DNA of 64,000 bases from Pseudomonas spelaei (GCF_009724245.1 NZ_WNNK01000011.1:1-64000); one strand, 5' to 3'. Positions 36,063-46,129 are shown, numbered from the stretch's first letter. Notes: generated from the letters alone by a model not told the origin. A program made the numbers and translations.

Positions 36063-37100
36063 TCAACTTTGCGCCAATACTCGCAACTGACTCAACGCCT
36101 CACTGTCGATAGCAATTCCCTCCACGGCAGCCTTCGCCCGTGAACGATGGCGACGGTCCCCAGGTAAACGCTTAAGCCCTGCCGCGTGCATCTGCCGCAC
36201 CAGTTCCTGGCTGCGCTCGGCAAAGTTCTGCCCGGCGCTTTTGCTCGGGTCGATCACGATCAGCAACTGGCCTGTCCAGGGCGTCTTGGCACCGGGATGG
36301 TTGGACCAGTCGAACTCGAAAGAAAAGTTGCCTCCGGTCAACGCCGCCGCCAGCAGCTCGACCATCATCGACAATGCCGAGCCCTTGTGCCCGCCAAACG
36401 GCAACAACGCACCGCCTTCGAGGATCGCCTTGGGGTCCTGGGTGGATTGCCCCAGGCTGTCGACACCGGTTCCCGGCGGTACACGTTCACCCTTGCGCGC
36501 AGCAATCTGCACGTCGCCATGGGCAATGGCACTGGTGGCCAGGTCAAAGACAATCGGCGGCCCATCGGCCCGCGGCGCCGCAAAGGCGATAGGGTTGGTT
36601 CCGAACAGAGGTCGGTCGGCGCCATGGGGCACCACGCAGGTCATGCTGTTGACCACGCTGAGGGCTACCAGCCCTTCCTCGGCGAACGGTTCGACATCGG
36701 GCCACAGTGCAGCAAAGTGATGGGAGTTACGGATCGCCAACACGGCGATCCCGGCGCTGCGGGCTTTTTCAACCAACAGCGGGCGCGCCGCAGCCAATGC
36801 CGGCTGGGCAAAACCATTGCCGGCGTCGACCCGGACAAAACCCGAGGCGACATCCTCGACCACCGGCACCGCCGTGCCGTTGACCCAACCACTGTTCAGC
36901 GTCGACACGTAGCCCGGAATGCGAAACACCCCGTGGCTATGGGCGCCGTCGCGTTCGGCGCGGGCGCAGTTGTCGGCCAGCACGCCAGCCACCTCTGCTG
37001 AAGTGCCGTGGCGGATGAAGATGTGCTTGAGCAAGGCGACCAATTCAGTAAAGGCAAGCGTCTGCGATGCATTCACCGCAGTAACGGGCGTGGCTGACAT
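36063..37100 (-). CDS. dpkA: delta1-piperideine-2-carboxylate / pyrroline-2-carboxylate reductase DpkA
   Basis: A 345-residue NADPH-dependent reductase of the malate/L-lactate dehydrogenase (YlbC) fold. It reduces cyclic imino acids from D-lysine and D-proline breakdown to L-pipecolate and L-proline. Characteristic runs include RDGAHSHGVFRIPGYV (His near 60), SHHFAALWPDVEPFAEEG and LPFGGHKGSALSMMVELLAA. The ATG at 37100 has GGAG 6 bases upstream and is preferred over 37118. It stands alone on the minus strand, with the giant toxin gene divergent. Confidence 0.9.
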   Translation of the reverse strand: MSATPVTAVNASQTLAFTELVALLKHIFIRHGTSAEVAGVLADNCARAERDGAHSHGVFRIPGYVSTLNSGWVNGTAVPVVEDVASGFVRVDAGNGFAQPALAAARPLLVEKARSAGIAVLAIRNSHHFAALWPDVEPFAEEGLVALSVVNSMTCVVPHGADRPLFGTNPIAFAAPRADGPPIVFDLATSAIAHGDVQIAARKGERVPPGTGVDSLGQSTQDPKAILEGGALLPFGGHKGSALSMMVELLAAALTGGNFSFEFDWSNHPGAKTPWTGQLLIVIDPSKSAGQNFAERSQELVRQMHAAGLKRLPGDRRHRSRAKAAVEGIAIDSEALSQLRVLAQS

Positions 37101-37285
37101 CTGAAGCTCCGGAGTCATTATTGGAAGGGGCTACAGCTTGCTGGGTTCAGCACCCTGATTAAACAACGCGCAGCGAGTGCCCTGTCAACCACTGGCGTGG
37201 GGCGCCACCATTTATTTAACACCGTTGGGGCGGGTGTCCACCCTAGGCTCGGTGCTTCTGGAATCCGCCACCGAGGTACCTTCTG

Positions 37286-40200
37286 ATGGACGACCTGCCA
37301 CTCCCCTACTTTTTCCCCGAAGCCATGAGAGTCGCCAAGCGCCTCAGTGAGCGCGAGCGCCAACGTGGCATAACCGAGCGCGACCGGGACTTCTTGCGCA
37401 ACCTTTTCTTTGCCGACGCCAGCGGGCGCAAAGCCCAGTCCCCCGTGATGATCGCCGAGCGTTTGCTGTTGAGTGCCGACACTGAAAACCCCATGGAACT
37501 GGCGGGCGCCTTCATGATGAGTTCGGAGGGCAGTTACACTCCCGCCTTCTTTTACGGCCCCGACACCGGACTTGAGAAGTTCGATTCATCCGACCAGCTA
37601 CTGAGCGAAATAGCTGGCCGACTGCGCGACCCAGAGAAAAGAACGGCCTTGCTGAATTACCTGTCGATTGATCAACGCGCCAACTTTGACTTTGATCAGC
37701 ATGCAAGCCTGCGTCGGGAACTGATCGAGGGGAATGTCTTCGACGAACAACAGGCAGCCATTGAACGCTACCAGGGACTTAACGTGCAGGCCATGCGCGA
37801 TGAGTTGTGCAAGTTGCCGTCGATGAAAACCTTGCTGGATCAACTGCTGGCCGCCACCTTTCGCACCTCTTTCCCCGGCCTGGATCAACGCAAGACCCGT
37901 GCGTTTTTTTATGCGCCGGGCCCGTCCTCCTCAGACAGCGAGCACTTGGCTGACTCCCGGCCCTTGGGCGATGCCCTGTTGCAGTTTTATCGCCAACAGT
38001 CCTGGCCTGTGGGGCTGCGCCGCGACTTCTTGAATCCAGCCCTGGCGATGGCGGCCCAAGGCTCCAGCAACAGGACACGGCATCAGGCGCTTTGGGAAAC
38101 CGGCGTCAAAGACGCCGCCCGCCAGTTGCTGACGTTCATCCGCAACGCGCTGGAGGCTTACTGGAATACAGACATGCGTCCAGAACAGTCGAGACGGGTG
38201 TTCTTTGCTCAGACAATGAGTGACAAATGCCGAGTGGATTTGCTGTTCAAACGCCAGCAGGACACGCTCTCGGCGCAGCAATGGCGACCACTGAACGCGC
38301 TTTATTTACCTGTCCAGCCGCAACACAGCCTACGCATCGAAAAAGCCCGCCTGTGGGAGTACTACCCCCATTACGTGGAACTGGCCAGCACGTTGATCCT
38401 CGGCAACAACCACGACACCTATCTCTATACCCAGTCCAAGGGTCTGCAGGTGCTCAAGGATTACGACGACCTGCAGGCAACCCTAAAATCCATGGCCCAG
38501 GCTGCCGACCATGAAGATGATTTTTATAACTTCCTAGCGCTGGACGAGCGTGCGCGCTTTATCGGTTTCAAGTATCCACAATTCACCCCCGCTGATATCA
38601 ACAGTCCAATCTTCAAGACATTGCTCGAGAGCATCATTGATAAGCAGCAGCAAAACCTGGTGTACGCCCTGGATATTTATCGGCGCAGCCAGGGAACGCT
38701 CAATGTGTATGCCTTGTTTGATCATGGCTTGGATATCCGCGCGATGATTGATCAACGCCTGTTGGCTCTGGACGTCAAAGGCCGCTGGAGCACGCTTGTG
38801 GAGTCTCCCAAGGTCCCGGTAGAAAAGGCTCGCCTGTTGATCAAACAACTGCAGAGTATCGATCTGGCACTGCAGCATGACCTGACCCCGACTACCCGCC
38901 TCGACACGCTCATCACCGATCAGTTAAAAACCAGGTTAAGCGCCCGCAACATCGGCCATCTCAACCCTGAGACCCTCTATATCAACCGCTATACCAGTAA
39001 AGCCAACAACGAAGAACGACGCATCCCAATCAGTACCCAAAGGCTGTCGGAGCATTGCATGGCACGCATGCTTGGTGAAGCTCAGGCAGTACCCGAATCC
39101 GTTGAGTACGGCGTATACGGGCCGCGCGCGCGCGGACTGGCGACCAGAAATGCTCAGATCTCCATCACGCAACTGAATAACCTGGTGGGCCAGTCACTGA
39201 TCAGCCTCACACCCGAGGCGATCGGGCAAACCCTGAGAGCCCACCTGGAGACACTAAACCCCAAGTTGGCTCATGTCATGTCGTCGGGAATTCTTGAGGA
39301 GGGCCGCTTGAGGGTCCTCGACAAAACCCTGGAGGCATCTGATATGGCGATCCTGAATACCGTTCTGGATCCCGATAAGACTGATCGCGACAACCGTGAG
39401 TCGCTGAACGGCTTTACCCCTGATGCCTTCACGCTGTCCCTGATTACCGCCGGCGAATCAACACTGATGCGATTGGCCAACTGTTTCCTGCTGACCGAGC
39501 GCGGCGGCCTCGACCTCGACCACTCCGGACGCGCCCTGCTTTGGACGCCGGCCCACGGCCTGGAGCCCTTTGCGTCCATCAGCCTGGTACGCGACGAATT
39601 GGGCAAGCGCCTGAGGCACCCCGCACAACGACTGAGCCTGCTGGAAAATCTCAACATCCGCGAACACAAACATCACCAAGACTACCGCCTGGGGCCGTTT
39701 CAACTGATCCATGGGCCTGTCCTGCAAAAGTGCCAGCAGTCCTGGGCAGAACAGTATGCCGGCCAGCAACGCCACATCCTTGCCAGAAAAACCAACGCGC
39801 GGTCTCTGTGGGATGCACGGACAAGTGGTCCGGCAAACAACGTGCAACGGGCCATCAACCTCGCGCGCCTGAACGAAGTCAGGCTCTCCCTGCCCGACGG
39901 GCTCGGCGCAGCACCACCCCGGGAACAGCGCCGCCAAGCCGAGTTCCTCGAGCAATACCGCCTCACGACCGAAAGCGGCAGGGACTATCTCCACGGGTTT
40001 TATCCGTTGCGAGATCGCGTACGAGATCGTCTCAATGAACAATTGGTCGATTATTCACTGTTGGCCACTGACGTGGAGATTGCCCTCAAGCTCGCCCTGG
40101 AAGATCAGCATCTGAGCTTGCTGGATTTCGCCATGAGCCCTGCAAGCCTGCAAGAAACCTCGTTCAATGTTGCGTCAAACGCCCCGGCGCTAACTGAGGC

Positions 40201-42379
40201 GGTAATACGACAAATGCTGTCCCAGCTGAAGATAGGTGACGACTATCACACGTACGTGAATGAGCGACTCACCCCAGGCAAGCCAGGGGTGGAACAGCGG
40301 CTGCACGACTTCAGCAGACAACTGCCCTGGCAGTTGCTGCAACACGCTCACGCTCTCAAGCTCCAGGAGCGGCTCTCGACTCAAGGATTCGACCTGATTC
40401 AACAAGCCTTTGACATGCCGGATGCGATCGCGCGCGCCAGTGTCGCAGGAGCCACCGCGCGAGTTCGCCCACTTGAGCTGGTTGCCACGCCAGGGGCATC
40501 TGTCGTCAACGCCCTGGGCGTGTATCTCATCAGTTCCGGTCGTGAGGGGCCGCAGGTACTGTATGCCCCCTATCACCAGGAGCTGAGCTTTACCGAATTT
40601 GCAAGTGAGGCTGACTTACTGGCGCGACTGAATAGGCCAGGTGCATTGCAAGAGTGGGTCCTCAAGCGTCTGCCCGCACCGCAAGACGCCATCTATCGCA
40701 ATCTTCTGCACGCCACCCTGGGCGCAACGTCAGAAATCACCCTCGGCTTCAATCCGATCCAGGGCAACGTGTTCGAGCAACTGTTCAACGACAACAGGCT
40801 GCTGTTGCTGCAACTACTCGGTCGCCAATCGCTACCCGACGCAGAAACCGAATGGGAAACGGTCAAGCAGGTGTTCAGCGATAACATCGTGCGTCTCATG
40901 GACTTCTTACCAGGCAAGCTGGCGTTACCCTGGATCATCTGGCGCAGTATTCAGCTGTTTATGGAGTCAGCCCAGGCGCTGCAGGATCACCACTGGCGCG
41001 AGGCATTACGGGCGTTCATCGAGGGCGTGGCAGAGATGGCGCTGATTGGCGAGGCGCTACAGGAAACAGAGAAATTCATTTCGTCCTTGACAGCTGAACA
41101 GCCTGTCGCTGATTGGCAGCAATCGGTTTCCTGGTCCGCACTGGATATCACGGCACCGGAACGCACCTTGCTGCAACCCAGTGAGGTGAACGATGTGGCG
41201 CTGGTGGACATGACGCTCGGTGCAACCCGTGGTGTGTACCAACACAAAGGACACAGCTACATTCCCTTGGCCGGGAAAGTGTATCCGGTCCAATCCGTGG
41301 GGGACTTCTGGCGTATTACCTCTGAGAATCAAACAGGCCCGTTCGTTTGCCGTAATGCTGCAGGGCAGTGGGTGATCGACACCCGTAAACACATTGCACG
41401 TTACGGCCAGGCTTTTGGGCGCCTGCAAGACCGATCGGCGGCCAGGCACTCGGCGCGCCAGGCGCTGAATATTGAAGCCGTGGGCATGAGTGCAATCCGT
41501 CGCTTCTACCCTGACAGGGCCAGAATGATCGTAGAGGCGCTGGACCTGGCCACGTTTTATCTACAAAACTGCAAACTGAACCTGGCTTTGCTGGAGCCAG
41601 GGGTGGCCCCCGTCACACGCATCCACCGTTTCGTTCAGCAATTCTTCGGCATTGAAATCAACCCTGATCGGGGGCCCCGAGAGTTAGACCCAGCCCTGGT
41701 GCAGAAACTGCACCGTCTCGTCGACGGCATGCTGGGAGCAATATTGGACCCGACGCTCTACTCCCTTGACTCGATGCGCTTCGTAACCGGCGCCCAGCGG
41801 GCTGAAGAGCGCAGTTGGGCGTTCACCATCGACAACGATCCTGAACGTCGAATTTATTTGAGCGAGAACTTCTTCACCCCTCCATTAGGTGAATATGAAA
41901 ACCGTCTGATCACTTATTTTGATCGAGATGCCCATGCTCGGGCGGCCGTATTGATTCATGAGCTAAGCCATCTGACCCATACGACCACCGACGCAGCCTA
42001 TGTGAACGCGATCATGCCGTTTTCCGATTTGATCGAGACCGTGACCCAAGAGGGGCGCGACTTGCGCAAGTTTCAACAAGACCGCCAGACCCAAGGCTAT
42101 TCGCTACAAACACCTATCGACCAGCTCTTCAAATTCCCGGATATCACCGGCACCCTATGGAGCGATTTTGGCACGACTCCCGAAACCCGATATATCAAGG
42201 CGCAAATTCTCAGAACCACCGGCGGCGTCGACTTGAGAAACGCCCGGAGCATTTTCATGACCAACCTGGCCAAGCGTGTCGACACCATCCTGGATAATGC
42301 TGATTCGGTGGCTTACCTCATCACCCATCTGGGGCGCCAACTTGACCCCAGGCCCGCCAGTCGCCCGCCCACGCCCTGA
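37286..42379 (+). CDS. giant dermonecrotic-toxin-like protein (DUF6543 type) with C-terminal metalloprotease-like domain
   Basis: A 1697-residue protein without a signal peptide. The first ~1000 residues are long helical segments of the DUF6543 / dermonecrotic-toxin type found in Pseudomonas. Around residues 1205-1265 there is a hydrophobic stretch (KLALPWIIWRSIQLFME, then IEGVAEMALIGEAL) that could insert in a membrane. The C-terminal ~180 residues end in HELSH (1558-1562) with a following aspartate at 1569 (TTDAAY). A preceding RRIYLSENFF strand completes a layout like the aspzincin (M35-like) metallopeptidases, where two His and an Asp bind zinc. This suggests a delivered toxin cleaving a host or competitor protein. 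No immunity gene or secretion genes flank it; a FecR-like gene follows. Delivery route unknown. Confidence 0.85.
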   Translation: MDDLPLPYFFPEAMRVAKRLSERERQRGITERDRDFLRNLFFADASGRKAQSPVMIAERLLLSADTENPMELAGAFMMSSEGSYTPAFFYGPDTGLEKFDSSDQLLSEIAGRLRDPEKRTALLNYLSIDQRANFDFDQHASLRRELIEGNVFDEQQAAIERYQGLNVQAMRDELCKLPSMKTLLDQLLAATFRTSFPGLDQRKTRAFFYAPGPSSSDSEHLADSRPLGDALLQFYRQQSWPVGLRRDFLNPALAMAAQGSSNRTRHQALWETGVKDAARQLLTFIRNALEAYWNTDMRPEQSRRVFFAQTMSDKCRVDLLFKRQQDTLSAQQWRPLNALYLPVQPQHSLRIEKARLWEYYPHYVELASTLILGNNHDTYLYTQSKGLQVLKDYDDLQATLKSMAQAADHEDDFYNFLALDERARFIGFKYPQFTPADINSPIFKTLLESIIDKQQQNLVYALDIYRRSQGTLNVYALFDHGLDIRAMIDQRLLALDVKGRWSTLVESPKVPVEKARLLIKQLQSIDLALQHDLTPTTRLDTLITDQLKTRLSARNIGHLNPETLYINRYTSKANNEERRIPISTQRLSEHCMARMLGEAQAVPESVEYGVYGPRARGLATRNAQISITQLNNLVGQSLISLTPEAIGQTLRAHLETLNPKLAHVMSSGILEEGRLRVLDKTLEASDMAILNTVLDPDKTDRDNRESLNGFTPDAFTLSLITAGESTLMRLANCFLLTERGGLDLDHSGRALLWTPAHGLEPFASISLVRDELGKRLRHPAQRLSLLENLNIREHKHHQDYRLGPFQLIHGPVLQKCQQSWAEQYAGQQRHILARKTNARSLWDARTSGPANNVQRAINLARLNEVRLSLPDGLGAAPPREQRRQAEFLEQYRLTTESGRDYLHGFYPLRDRVRDRLNEQLVDYSLLATDVEIALKLALEDQHLSLLDFAMSPASLQETSFNVASNAPALTEAVIRQMLSQLKIGDDYHTYVNERLTPGKPGVEQRLHDFSRQLPWQLLQHAHALKLQERLSTQGFDLIQQAFDMPDAIARASVAGATARVRPLELVATPGASVVNALGVYLISSGREGPQVLYAPYHQELSFTEFASEADLLARLNRPGALQEWVLKRLPAPQDAIYRNLLHATLGATSEITLGFNPIQGNVFEQLFNDNRLLLLQLLGRQSLPDAETEWETVKQVFSDNIVRLMDFLPGKLALPWIIWRSIQLFMESAQALQDHHWREALRAFIEGVAEMALIGEALQETEKFISSLTAEQPVADWQQSVSWSALDITAPERTLLQPSEVNDVALVDMTLGATRGVYQHKGHSYIPLAGKVYPVQSVGDFWRITSENQTGPFVCRNAAGQWVIDTRKHIARYGQAFGRLQDRSAARHSARQALNIEAVGMSAIRRFYPDRARMIVEALDLATFYLQNCKLNLALLEPGVAPVTRIHRFVQQFFGIEINPDRGPRELDPALVQKLHRLVDGMLGAILDPTLYSLDSMRFVTGAQRAEERSWAFTIDNDPERRIYLSENFFTPPLGEYENRLITYFDRDAHARAAVLIHELSHLTHTTTDAAYVNAIMPFSDLIETVTQEGRDLRKFQQDRQTQGYSLQTPIDQLFKFPDITGTLWSDFGTTPETRYIKAQILRTTGGVDLRNARSIFMTNLAKRVDTILDNADSVAYLITHLGRQLDPRPASRPPTP

Positions 42380-42522
42380 AGGCGCAGACAGAAGATAAAC
42401 GCCGCTCCTGTGTTTTAGCGTGCAGTGTTTAAGAAATAGTCCCAATTGATGGGCAATTGCCATGACTGCTGTTCTCGTCACGGGGTCGCGAAGGTTAGAA
42501 TGTAGGAAATCAGGATGGATCA

Positions 42523-43527
42523 ATGACCGAACAGTCCCTTTCAGAAGTCGAATATGACGCTATCACCGATGCCGCCGCGCACTGGTGTATGCGTATGCAT
42601 GCCTTTGATTGCACGACTGCCGAACGTCAAGCCTTTGCACAATGGCACGACGCCCATCCGCTGCATGCCTTCGAATATGCGGCGATGCTGGAAATCTGGG
42701 ATGTCGCCGATCACTTGCCCCGCGTTGAAACCACGCCGACTCCGGTCGTTGTGGTCCCGTTCAAGTCGCGTAGCCGGTTACGCACCTATGCGGTAGCCGC
42801 AGCTGTCTGCCTGGTTGCCTTACCTCTGGCCGCCTTTACCGGTTGGGAAGCCGGTTGGTTGCCCAGTTCCTATCAGCACATTGAAGCCGAGGGTGGCCTG
42901 CGCCAGGTCACGTTGAACGATGGCAGCCAGGTGGAATTGAACCTGGGCACCGAACTGGTCTACAGCCATTACAAAGACGAACGCCGCGTGACCCTGCGCA
43001 AGGGCGAAGCCTTTTTCAAGGTCAGCCATGACGCAGGACATCCCTTCGTGGTCCGAGCCGGCGAAGGACGTATCCGCGTAACGGGCACCCAGTTCAACGT
43101 CTGGAAATACGAAGATCAAGTACGGGTCATGTTGCTGGAAGGTTCTGTGCAAATCGCCAGTGACGAGACCCATAGTGGTGCGCGGCTGTCACCCGGCATG
43201 CAAGCCAGTTACAACCGCGGCGATACCAACCCCCAGGTCAAGCCGATCGGCCCTGACGACACTGCCCTGGCCTGGCGCGATGGCAAACTGATCCTCGACA
43301 ACCTGGCCCTGGCCGATGCCCTGCCGCTGATCAACCGCTACCTGAATAAACCGGTAATGCTGGCCGACGCCGGCACGGGTGCCATTCGTATCGGTGGGAT
43401 CTACAACCTCAACGAAGTCAGCAACCTCGTCCCCTCCTTGCCCAAGGTCCTGCCGGTCTACTTGACCCTGAACCAGGACGGCAATCCTGTGCTCAATTCG
43501 ATACCGCAAAATACGCCCAAGGGTTGA
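42523..43527 (+). CDS. FecR-like transmembrane anti-sigma regulator (orphan)
   Basis: A 334-residue protein of the FecR family. The N-terminal cytoplasmic DUF4880-type sigma-binding region (ITDAAAHWCMRMHAFDCTTAERQAF, quoted in part) is followed by one membrane helix near 88-110 (TYAVAAAVCLVALPLAAF). The periplasmic FecR domain (LRQVTLNDGSQVELNLGTEL) and a C-terminal receptor-contact domain come next. FecR proteins normally lie directly after a FecI sigma gene and before a TonB receptor with a signalling domain. Here the gene before it is the giant toxin and no sigma gene is present in the window. It starts 143 bases after the toxin stop. Confidence 0.9.
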   Translation: MTEQSLSEVEYDAITDAAAHWCMRMHAFDCTTAERQAFAQWHDAHPLHAFEYAAMLEIWDVADHLPRVETTPTPVVVVPFKSRSRLRTYAVAAAVCLVALPLAAFTGWEAGWLPSSYQHIEAEGGLRQVTLNDGSQVELNLGTELVYSHYKDERRVTLRKGEAFFKVSHDAGHPFVVRAGEGRIRVTGTQFNVWKYEDQVRVMLLEGSVQIASDETHSGARLSPGMQASYNRGDTNPQVKPIGPDDTALAWRDGKLILDNLALADALPLINRYLNKPVMLADAGTGAIRIGGIYNLNEVSNLVPSLPKVLPVYLTLNQDGNPVLNSIPQNTPKG

Positions 43528-43905
43528 TTGCCAACAATAGCCGCCGAAGCCCCATGCGCTTCAACGTGTCCATTCTGGAAACGCTCACCCTCTCTGAGCC
43601 AGCAGAGTTGCCATGGCAAGACCTTGACGCCGCCTTGTATCGTTTGGCTATAAAGCTCAGACCTTGAAAGGGCTGGCTATAAAGCTGTCAAAAAAAACCA
43701 ATTTTCTGGTGAGGCGGGAAGTGGGTCCAATCTTTCACCAAACTTTCAAAACCACGCCTTACATGACCCTAATCACGGAAAGTTGAAAATTGTTGTTCTA
43801 ACATGTGACCCGCACCCTGCCATCGTGCATCAGTACTAGTACAAGCCGAACGGTAAGCCCAACCGACGGCAGATCATTTGATTGGGCATTTAGAGAGAAG
43901 ACCCT
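43528..43905. other. 378-base intergenic region with a 13-base direct repeat
   Basis: No convincing gene is seen. TGGCTATAAAGCT occurs at 43645-43657 and 43674-43686. CCTTGAAAGGGCTGG, directly before the second copy (43662-43676), recurs with the same flank at 46099-46113. A 37-codon frame at 43554-43667 lacks a ribosome site and family match. AT-rich sequence from 43686 likely carries the promoter of the 86-residue gene, but no clear -35/-10 pair stands out. Confidence 0.6.
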
Positions 43906-44166
43906 ATGAACGCCCCGCTCCGTATCAACGAAGCACTCTTGATTGCAGACCGCGCCTTCAAACCCTTTCAGTGTGTGGCTTGGGCCGACGGCAACGGCGA
44001 ACTCAGCCTGACCGTCATCGACCGGACCAATACTCGTATTGGCCGTAAACAGGTGTCATCCAGTACTTACTCAGACCCCGCACAGTTGGAAGACCTGCTT
44101 ATCCAAGCGCGTTCTGAACTGAGTAAAGAAGGCCACGCGTTGCAATCCTGGGTCATGCCCAAGTAA
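43906..44166 (+). CDS. small conserved protein of unknown function
   Basis: An 86-residue soluble protein with alternating short strands and helices (FKPFQCVAWADGNGELSLTV, then QLEDLLIQARSELSKEG). It has no signal, membrane helix or known motif. AGAGAAG lies before the ATG and coding bias is good. A 28-base perfect palindrome directly follows the stop. I do not recognise a family. Confidence 0.7.
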   Translation: MNAPLRINEALLIADRAFKPFQCVAWADGNGELSLTVIDRTNTRIGRKQVSSSTYSDPAQLEDLLIQARSELSKEGHALQSWVMPK

Positions 44167-44179
44167 CACCCGATGCTAT

Positions 44180-44207
44180 CGAGTGACGGAACATGTTCCG
44201 TCACTCG
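44180..44207. other. 28-base perfect palindrome after the 86-residue gene
   Basis: CGAGTGACGGAAC and its exact complement meet with no spacer (centre ACATGT). It could form a hairpin ending the upstream transcript, but there is no T run. It may instead be a dimeric regulator site between the small gene and nhaB. Confidence 0.75.
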
Positions 44208-44348
44208 ACTTGGCGCTCTAACGATGAGTACCTCGTTAACCAATACCTTCCCTGCTACTTGCTGATTAACGTCGAAAAATCCCCACGACGACTTGATCTT
44301 CTCTCCTCGCTGCGGCACGTTGCGCGCTTCTGCCCAAAGGAGCACCTC

Positions 44349-45851
44349 ATGCCCGAATCAATGGCCAAGGCCTTCACCCATAACTTCCTCGGCCATTCGC
44401 CCCGTTGGTACAAGACCTGCGTCCTTGCGTTCCTGGTCCTCAACCCATTGGTGCTCTGGGTATTCGGTCCCGTGGCTGCCGGCTGGTTGTTGGTGGCTGA
44501 ATTTATTTTCACCCTGGCCATGGCGCTGCAGTGCTATCCGTTGATGCCCGGCGGCCTGTTGATGGTCGAAGCGTTGCTGCTACGGATGACAACACCCGAA
44601 GCGCTATACGACGAGTTGCTGCACAACTTCCCGGTGATCCTGCTGCTGATGTTCATGGTCGCCGGGATCTATTTCATGAAGGACTTGCTGCTGTTTCTGT
44701 TTTCGCGATTGCTGCTGGGGGTACGGTCCAAGGCGCTGCTGGGGCTGATGTTTTGCTTTCTGTCGGCGTTTCTCTCGGCCTTTCTCGATGCATTGACCGT
44801 GACCGCCGTGATTATCAGTGCGGCCGTGGGCTTCTATTCGGTGTATCACCGTGTCGCGTCCGGCAATGACCCGCGCCAGGACAGTGAATTCAGCGATGAC
44901 CAACACCTGCCAGCCTTGCACCACGCTGACCTGGAACAGTTCCGGGCCTTCCTGCGTAGCCTGCTGATGCACGGCGCGGTGGGTACGGCCCTGGGCGGCG
45001 TGTGCACCCTGGTGGGCGAACCGCAGAACCTGTTGATCGGCCATGAGATGGGCTGGAATTTCAGCCAGTTCTTTAGCCGAGTCGCCCCCGTGTCTTTACC
45101 AGTGCTGGCTGCCGGCCTGATCACCTGTGTGTTGTTGGAGAAACTGCGCTGGTTCGGTTACGGCACGCTGCTGCCGGACAATGTGCGCCAAGTGCTGGCC
45201 AACTACGCCCAAGAAGATAACGCCGAGCGGACCCCGCGCCAACGCGCCGCCTTGATCGTCCAGGGCCTGGCAGCGTTGATTCTGATTGCCGGACTGGCGT
45301 TTCACATCGCCGAGGTGGGCCTGATCGGCTTGCTGGTCATCGTATTGATCACCGCCTTCACCGGCATCACCGAAGAGCATCGCATCGGCAACGCGTTCAA
45401 GGACGCCCTGCCCTTTACCGCGTTGCTGGTAGTGTTTTTCGCGGTGGTAGCGGTGATTCATGATCAACAGCTGTTCACCCCGTTGATCCAGTGGGTGCTG
45501 GCGCTGCCCGCCGATCAGCAACCGGGGATGCTGTTTATTGCCAACGGGTTGTTGTCAGCCATCAGCGATAACGTCTTCGTGGCGACGATCTACATCACCG
45601 AGGTCAAACAGGCATTTGTTTCCGGGCACATGAGCCGAGAGCATTTCGAAACCCTGGCGATTGCCATCAACACCGGCACCAACCTGCCGAGCGTCGCGAC
45701 ACCCAATGGCCAGGCGGCATTTCTGTTTTTGCTGACGTCGGCGATTGCACCGTTGATTCGCCTGTCGTATGGGCGAATGGTGTGGATGGCGCTGCCGTAT
45801 ACGGTGGTGATGGGACTACTGGGCTGGTACGCGGTGAGTTACTGGCTGTAA
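44349..45851 (+). CDS. nhaB: Na+/H+ antiporter NhaB
   Basis: A 500-residue, ~12-helix inner-membrane antiporter that exports Na+ (or Li+) for H+. Signature segments include [24 protein letters not shown] text near residue 50, [18 protein letters not shown] and [20 protein letters not shown], which are close to E. coli Nha[17 protein letters not shown] and [18 protein letters not shown] occur near the C-terminus. The ATG at 44349 has AAGGAG 7 bases upstream; an earlier in-frame start at 44193 would read through the palindrome. Confidence 0.95.
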   Translation: MPESMAKAFTHNFLGHSPRWYKTCVLAFLVLNPLVLWVFGPVAAGWLLVAEFIFTLAMALQCYPLMPGGLLMVEALLLRMTTPEALYDELLHNFPVILLLMFMVAGIYFMKDLLLFLFSRLLLGVRSKALLGLMFCFLSAFLSAFLDALTVTAVIISAAVGFYSVYHRVASGNDPRQDSEFSDDQHLPALHHADLEQFRAFLRSLLMHGAVGTALGGVCTLVGEPQNLLIGHEMGWNFSQFFSRVAPVSLPVLAAGLITCVLLEKLRWFGYGTLLPDNVRQVLANYAQEDNAERTPRQRAALIVQGLAALILIAGLAFHIAEVGLIGLLVIVLITAFTGITEEHRIGNAFKDALPFTALLVVFFAVVAVIHDQQLFTPLIQWVLALPADQQPGMLFIANGLLSAISDNVFVATIYITEVKQAFVSGHMSREHFETLAIAINTGTNLPSVATPNGQAAFLFLLTSAIAPLIRLSYGRMVWMALPYTVVMGLLGWYAVSYWL

Positions 45852-45930
45852 AGAGCATGCCTTTCAAGGTCTTTGAACAGTCAGTCGCATCAGGCCAGGG
45901 ATGAAGATTTAACTGGCGATGTAAACCCTT

Positions 45931-46038
45931 GTGGGAGCTGTCGAGCTTTAGCGAGGCTGCGATAGCGGCGGGTCAGGCACCCTCAATGTTGGCTGTGCCG
46001 ACGTCATCGCAGCCTCGCTAAAGCTCGACAACTCCCAC
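45931..46038. repeat. large REP-type inverted repeat
   Basis: 33-base arms (45931-45963 and 46006-46038) match with one mismatch around a 42-base spacer. The arm combines GTGGGAGCTGTCGAG with TTTAGCGAGGCTGCGAT, a distinct REP type from the GTGGGAGC(C)GGGCTTG type. It occupies most of the 305-base space between nhaB and the HAD gene. Confidence 0.9.
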
Positions 46039-46098
46039 AGTTGATCTTCACTGCCCCGAGCTGGATGTTTCAACCATATTTGGCTGCGTGCTCAAAGG

Positions 46099-46120
46099 CC
46101 TTGAAAGGGCTGGTTGTAAA
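46099..46120 (+). repeat. dispersed copy of a 22-base sequence also at 43662-43683
   Basis: CCTTGAAAGGGCTGG followed by YTRTAAA occurs here and at 43662, 2.4 kb away, with two differences. Its origin is unclear. Confidence 0.6.
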
Positions 46121-46129
46121 GGCGAGAAA

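Noticed and set aside
43554..43667. 37-codon frame after fecR
   Set aside because: No ribosome site, no family match, and it overlaps the direct repeat; more likely chance.
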